This document shows positions 5,697-9,246 of a stretch of 9,246 nucleotides of DNA, piece by piece. Both the position numbers and the translations under genes were made by a program. Positions within the stretch are counted from its first letter, which is position 1; every line of letters starts with the position of its first letter. The stretch is from contig CAYRWY010000229.1 of the NCBI GenBank assembly GCA_964427955.1, positions 1 to 9,246 of the forward strand, read 5' to 3'. The notes beneath the pieces were generated by a model. That model did not search any database. It saw only the letters and a program-made list of their open reading frames with translations, and was not told the DNA's origin. This DNA comes from JACRBK01 sp964427955. GTDB taxonomy: Bacteria; Chloroflexota; Anaerolineae; Aggregatilineales; Aggregatilineaceae.

Positions 5697-6125
5697 CTAG
5701 GTCGGATCGTGAGACGGCGGCGTAGCTCCATTGGCCGCCGCGCGAATCAGGTCTTGTAGTTCAGTGATCAGGGCGCGCACCCGGAACGGCTTGCTGATAT
5801 ACCCGGTAAAACCCGCCGCCTTGACCCGCTCGGCGTCGCCCGGCATGGCCAGCGCCGTCAGCGCGATGATCGGCAGATCGTGCGTGTCGGGGCGGCTGCG
5901 CAGCAGGCGGTGCAGCTCCCAGCCATCCATGTCCGGCATGGACAGGTCCAACAGGATCAGGGTCGGATGAAACTCGTCCACCACGGCTAGCCCCCGCCTG
6001 GCATCCGACACCTGGATCACCGTCGCGCCGCTGAATTCTAACACATCCGCGACTAACCGGAGATTATCCGGCTCGTCATCCACCACCAGAACTCGCCAGG
6101 TCGCCAATTCGGCTGAGATCGTCAC
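5697..6125 (-). CDS. Stand-alone CheY-like receiver paired with the 7TM kinase
   Basis: The 142-residue protein is one receiver domain plus a 15-residue Ala/Pro tail. D16-D17, phosphoacceptor D60 (LLDLSMP), T90 (ALTAL) and K112 (ISKPF) are all present, so it should be phosphorylatable. There is no DNA-binding or enzymatic output. It starts with GTG at 6125, the codon right after the kinase TGA (6128-6126). A GAAGGAG motif inside the kinase's end, 8 nt upstream, supports this start, and no ATG is nearby. Translation is very likely coupled to the kinase. It is a close paralogue of the receiver at 7978-8385 (roughly 70% identical by eye), aligned from the second residue with the same 'TWRVLV' entry. 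The likely partner is the kinase at 6126-7970. Confidence 0.95.
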   Translation of the reverse strand: MTISAELATWRVLVVDDEPDNLRLVADVLEFSGATVIQVSDARRGLAVVDEFHPTLILLDLSMPDMDGWELHRLLRSRPDTHDLPIIALTALAMPGDAERVKAAGFTGYISKPFRVRALITELQDLIRAAANGATPPSHDPT

Positions 6126-7970
6126 TCAGGCCACTCCTTCGGGCTGCGGCACGTCGAGAGGGAGCTGGACGGTGAACGTGCTGCCCCGGCCCACTTCGCT
6201 TTCGACCCGCACCGTGCCGCCCATCAGCGTCACCAGCTTGCGCACGATGGCCAACCCCAGCCCGGTCCCGCCGTACTGGCGCTGGTACGATCCGTCCACC
6301 TGGCGGAACTCGTCGAAAATGAATTCCAGCGCGTGGGGCGGAATCCCGATCCCGGTGTCGCTCACGATGATGCGCCACTGCGCCCCCTCGGCGCGGAGCA
6401 CCTGCACCTTAACTTCGCCCTTGTCCGTGAAGCGGATCGCGTTGCTGAGCAGGTTGGTCACGATCTGCTGGAGCCGCTTCGGATCGCCGCGCAGCGCCGC
6501 GGGCAGCGCCGGATCGAGCACCACCTCGAACTTCAGCTCCTTCCGGTGGGCCAGCGGCTGCATCTCGGCCTGCACCGTGCCCAGCAGTTCCGCCGGGACG
6601 AAGGTCTGGGTCACCAGTTCCAGGTGCCCGGCTTCGATCTTGGACAGGTCCAGAATATCGTTGATCAGCGTCAGCAGCCGTTCGCCGTTGCTCATGATGC
6701 GCTTGATGTAATCGCACTGCTTGTCCGTCATGCTGCCGCCCATGATAGTCAGCATCAGGTCGGCGTAGCCGATCACCGAATTCAGCGGCGTACGCAGCTC
6801 GTGCGAGATCGTCGCCAGAAACTCGCTTTTCAGCCGGTTGGCTTCTTCGGCCTCCTGGCGCGCGACGACGAGGTCCTGGTTCGCGCGCGTCAACACGTCG
6901 TTCTGGGCCTGAATCTGCGCCGCCGCCCGCTTGAGATCGGTGATCTCGTGCAGCACGAACAGCCGCCCGATCAGGTCGCCGTGCCGGTTGCGCAGCGGCG
7001 TGATCCGCATCTGGAAATGGCGCTCGGCCTCGCCCTGCCCGGCGGCGATCTCGGCATTGGCCTCTTCCACGTCGCGATACTTCGCGACCAGGTCTTGCGC
7101 GTTGGGCAGCAGATCGCCCAGGCGGCGGCCCACCCCCTGCCCGCGCGAGGTCAGATTCAGCAGCGTGAGCGCCGCCGGGTTGGCGTCCACCAGCCGGTTG
7201 TGCCGGTTCAACACCAGGATGCCGTCGCTGACATTCTCGATCACCAGGTCGTGCGCGGCGGGCAGGATGTCCAGCAGCCGGTAATGGTAGATGTTCCAGC
7301 CCATCACCAGCCCGGTGACGGTGAAGGCAAACGAGGTCAGGTCGATGGGCGTCGGCAGCGGCTTCAGACCGAGGATGAACATCGCGTTCGCCGCCCAGGG
7401 CACGAACGCCCCCACCAGCAGCAGCGTGATCTGGCCCCGGTGCACGCGCGGCGCGCGGATCAACGCGACCACCAGCAGCCCGTTGCCGAGCACCAGCATC
7501 AGGTACGAATAGGCTGCCTGCACCCAGAAGGCCGGGCCAAAGTCGGATTTCAGGATCGGGATCGCGCCTGACGTATCGAGCCGGAAGGCGTCGCGAAAAA
7601 GGTGCTGCTCATGGTACGTGATGGCCAGCAGCACCATGATCGCCGGTTCGACGGCGAGCAGTACGAGATTGCGGCGCGTCAGCCACTGCCGCCGCCCGGT
7701 ATATTCCAGGGTGAAGGTGAACCAGGCCACCGGCACGGCGGTCACGCCGAGATAGGCCACCCCCGAAAAGAAGAGCTTGTCGTGGAAATCGACGGCGGTG
7801 ATCTCCAGGATGTTCATCACCGTCCACAGGGTGACGGCGGTCATCAGGACCACGAACGACAGCACCCCGGTGCCGGGTCGCCGCCGCCAGATCAGAATCC
7901 CCAGGACCGACGACACTGCCGCCGCGACCACTAACGGCACGATATAAGGAGTAAACTCAAGGTCGATCAT
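6126..7970 (-). CDS. 7TM-PAS hybrid-free sensor histidine kinase
   Basis: This 614-residue membrane kinase begins with about seven hydrophobic helices (8-28, 35-58, 68-90, 101-118, 146-170, 180-200, 207-228), matching the HisKA_7TM N-terminal type. A PAS domain (about 236-343, 'VIENVSDGILVLNRHNRLVDANPAAL' region) is followed by a coiled-coil linker (343-384). The DHp domain carries the phospho-accepting H390 in SHELRTP. The ATP-binding domain has N510 (N box), D538 in VSDTGIGIP, FDEFRQ (F box) and GGTGLGLAI (567-575). No receiver is fused. The ATG at 7970 lies 7 bases after the stop of the upstream receiver, with only a weak Shine-Dalgarno, so it probably relies on coupling. The signal sensed is unknown. 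The stop is directly followed by its receiver's GTG. Confidence 0.96.
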   Translation of the reverse strand: MIDLEFTPYIVPLVVAAAVSSVLGILIWRRRPGTGVLSFVVLMTAVTLWTVMNILEITAVDFHDKLFFSGVAYLGVTAVPVAWFTFTLEYTGRRQWLTRRNLVLLAVEPAIMVLLAITYHEQHLFRDAFRLDTSGAIPILKSDFGPAFWVQAAYSYLMLVLGNGLLVVALIRAPRVHRGQITLLLVGAFVPWAANAMFILGLKPLPTPIDLTSFAFTVTGLVMGWNIYHYRLLDILPAAHDLVIENVSDGILVLNRHNRLVDANPAALTLLNLTSRGQGVGRRLGDLLPNAQDLVAKYRDVEEANAEIAAGQGEAERHFQMRITPLRNRHGDLIGRLFVLHEITDLKRAAAQIQAQNDVLTRANQDLVVARQEAEEANRLKSEFLATISHELRTPLNSVIGYADLMLTIMGGSMTDKQCDYIKRIMSNGERLLTLINDILDLSKIEAGHLELVTQTFVPAELLGTVQAEMQPLAHRKELKFEVVLDPALPAALRGDPKRLQQIVTNLLSNAIRFTDKGEVKVQVLRAEGAQWRIIVSDTGIGIPPHALEFIFDEFRQVDGSYQRQYGGTGLGLAIVRKLVTLMGGTVRVESEVGRGSTFTVQLPLDVPQPEGVA

Positions 7971-7977
7971 AGCCCGC

Positions 7978-8385
7978 TCATTCCTGCGCGCCTTCTGCCG
8001 TGCGGATCAGCGTTTGCAGCTCGTTGATCAACGCCAGCACCCGGAACGGCTTGGTAATGTATCCCGTAAAGCCCGCCGCCTGGACGCGCTCCGCATCGTA
8101 TGGCATGGCCAACGCTGTCAGCGCCACGATCAGCAGATCGCACGTATCAGGGCGGCTGCGCAGAATGCGGTGCATCTCCCAGCCATCCAGATCCGGCATC
8201 GCCAGGTCCAGCAGGATCAGATTCGGGTGAAACTCGTCGATCAGCACCATGCCCTGCCGCCCGCCGGTCGCCTGGGCGACTTGGGCGCCGCCGTACTCCA
8301 ACAGATCGGCGACCAGTTTCAGATTGTCCGGCTCGTCGTCGATCACCAGGACACGCCAGGTATCCATCTCCGTCGTAATGGCCAT
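7978..8385 (-). CDS. Stand-alone CheY-like receiver paired with the right-edge kinase
   Basis: The 135-residue single receiver has D16-D17, phosphoacceptor D60 (LLDLAMP), T90 and K112 (ITKPF), all the residues needed for phosphorylation, and no output domain. Its ATG at 8385 directly follows the TAG (8388-8386) of the kinase upstream, and a GAGGGTGGG-like ribosome binding site lies within that kinase's last codons. The stop is 7 bases before the 7TM kinase at 6126-7970. It is a near relative of the receiver at 5697-6125. Differences lie mainly in alpha2/alpha3 (residues 38-50) and the C-terminal tail, while the phosphorylation site is unchanged. It sits between the two kinases and could receive phosphate from both. 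Confidence 0.95.
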   Translation of the reverse strand: MAITTEMDTWRVLVIDDEPDNLKLVADLLEYGGAQVAQATGGRQGMVLIDEFHPNLILLDLAMPDLDGWEMHRILRSRPDTCDLLIVALTALAMPYDAERVQAAGFTGYITKPFRVLALINELQTLIRTAEGAQE

Positions 8386-9246
8386 CTATCCCACCCTCTC
8401 TGGCACGTCGAGCGGAAGCTGAACGGTGAAAACGCTGCCCTGGCCGACCTCGCTTTCGACGCGCACCGTGCCGCCCATCAGTGTCACCAGCTTACGCACA
8501 ATCGCCAGTCCTAACCCGGTTCCCCCGTACTGGCGCTGGTACGATCCGTCCACCTGCCGGAACTCGTCGAAGATGAACTCCAACGCGTGCGGCGGAATCC
8601 CGATCCCGGTGTCGCTCACGACGATCCGCCACTGGGAATCCTCGGCAGACTCCAGGTGGACCTTCACCTCCCCCTGGTCGGTAAAGCGGATCGCGTTGCT
8701 GAGCAGGTTGGTCACGATCTGCTGCAACCGCTTCGGATCGCCGCGCAGCGTTGCGGGCAGCGCCGGATCGAGCACGCTCACGAACGCCAGGCTTTTCCGG
8801 TGGGCCAGCGGCTGCATTTCGGACTGCACCGTCTGCAACAGTGCGGCGGGCGACAGATCCTGGCTCACCAGGTCCAGGTGTCCGGCTTCGATCTTGGACA
8901 GGTCCAGAATATCGTTGATCAGCGTCAGCAGCCGTTCGCCGTTGCTCATGATGCGCCGGACGTAATCCTGCTGTTTTTCGGTCAGGCTGTCCACCATGAT
9001 AGTCAGCATCAGGTCGGCGTAGCCGATCACGGAGTTGAGCGGCGTGCGCAGCTCGTGCGAGATCGTCGCCAGGAACTCGCTTTTCAGCCGGTTGGCTTCT
9101 TCGGCTTGCTGGCGGGCCACGTCCAATTCCTGGTTGGTGCGCAGCAGGACCTCGTTCTGAGCCTGAATCTGCGCGGCGGCGCGTTTGAGGGCGGTGATCT
9201 CGTGCAGCACGAACAGCCGCCCGATCAGGTCGCCGTGCCGGTTGCG
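8386..9246 (-). CDS. Sensor histidine kinase, C-terminal part (cut by window edge)
   Basis: The frame is open to the last base of the window, so the N-terminus lies beyond 9246; a GTG at 9210 is an internal codon, not the start. The visible 286 residues cover the end of a PAS domain (RNRHGDLIGRLF onward), the coiled-coil linker, the DHp domain with SHELRTP, and an ATP-binding domain with N box, VSDTGIGIP, FDEFRQ and GGTGLGLAI. It aligns without gaps to residue 327 onward of the kinase at 6126-7970 until the last few residues (roughly 85% identical by eye), so a 7TM-PAS N-terminus is expected. It ends in TAG directly before the ATG of its receiver at 7978-8385. Confidence 0.94.
   Translation of the reverse strand, partial: RNRHGDLIGRLFVLHEITALKRAAAQIQAQNEVLLRTNQELDVARQQAEEANRLKSEFLATISHELRTPLNSVIGYADLMLTIMVDSLTEKQQDYVRRIMSNGERLLTLINDILDLSKIEAGHLDLVSQDLSPAALLQTVQSEMQPLAHRKSLAFVSVLDPALPATLRGDPKRLQQIVTNLLSNAIRFTDQGEVKVHLESAEDSQWRIVVSDTGIGIPPHALEFIFDEFRQVDGSYQRQYGGTGLGLAIVRKLVTLMGGTVRVESEVGQGSVFTVQLPLDVPERVG

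Larger units (their letters stand above)
5697..9246 (-). other. Tandem duplication of a kinase-receiver pair
   Basis: Positions 5697-6992 (receiver plus kinase core) correspond to 7978-9246, with an offset of 2254 nt in the kinases and 2260 nt in the receivers. The two kinase genes share a run of 75 identical bases, 6628-6702 and 8882-8956, including synonymous sites, around the DHp helix-2 region. Protein segments in the DHp-ATPase linker and beta strands have diverged more. The duplication may extend past the right edge. Confidence 0.9.

Noticed and set aside
6333..7571. Long plus-strand frame opposite the 7TM kinase
   Set aside because: It is a His/Arg/Gln-rich antisense shadow of a well-defined kinase gene.

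Overview
The window is high-GC bacterial DNA. Codons end mostly in G or C, start codons carry clear AGGAGG-type ribosome binding sites, and a 7TM-PAS-histidine kinase sits among stand-alone receiver proteins. The intergenic spacers hold abundant CACAGAGG and ACTGATCACTG-type repeats. Together these suggest a Chloroflexota bacterium (Anaerolineae-like). That assignment is inference from gene style and repeat type; no rRNA or marker gene is present.

Positions 1-2610, all genes on the minus strand, form a phage-derived, repeat-rich segment. It holds an apparently intact phage terminase large subunit (916-2364), a small ORF overlapping its 3' end (729-950) that looks partly genuine coding and partly repeat, and a tryptophan-rich protein of unknown function (191-583). 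Each of the two clear genes has a composite repeat just upstream of its ribosome binding site and a G/C-rich hairpin element just after its stop. The portal, capsid and small terminase genes expected around a terminase are absent from the window. This is probably a prophage remnant or a terminase caught between repeats.

Positions 2611-2932 are non-coding and locally AT-richer. They hold two exact GAAC-N4-GTTC palindromes of the type bound by Gram-positive-style LexA, within a cluster of eight GAAC/GTTC half-sites. A serine beta-lactamase-family hydrolase follows on the plus strand (2933-4135). A small winged-helix protein with a CPKC knuckle (4136-4444, minus strand) abuts it stop to stop. 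A short intergenic region with two good divergent promoter candidates then leads to a single-pass membrane protein with a proline-rich cytoplasmic tail (4681-5244). A perfect 9-bp hairpin ends that gene and the opposing signalling operon.

Positions 5296-9246 (minus strand) are a tightly packed two-component operon. Read in transcription order it is kinase (cut by the window edge), receiver, 7TM-PAS kinase, receiver, receiver. The first two kinase-receiver pairs are paralogues from a tandem duplication, and a 75-nt stretch of the two kinase genes is identical. Each kinase stop codon is directly followed by the start codon of its receiver. None of the three receivers has an output domain, so the operon looks like a phosphotransfer relay or protein-interaction switch whose final effector is not in this window.
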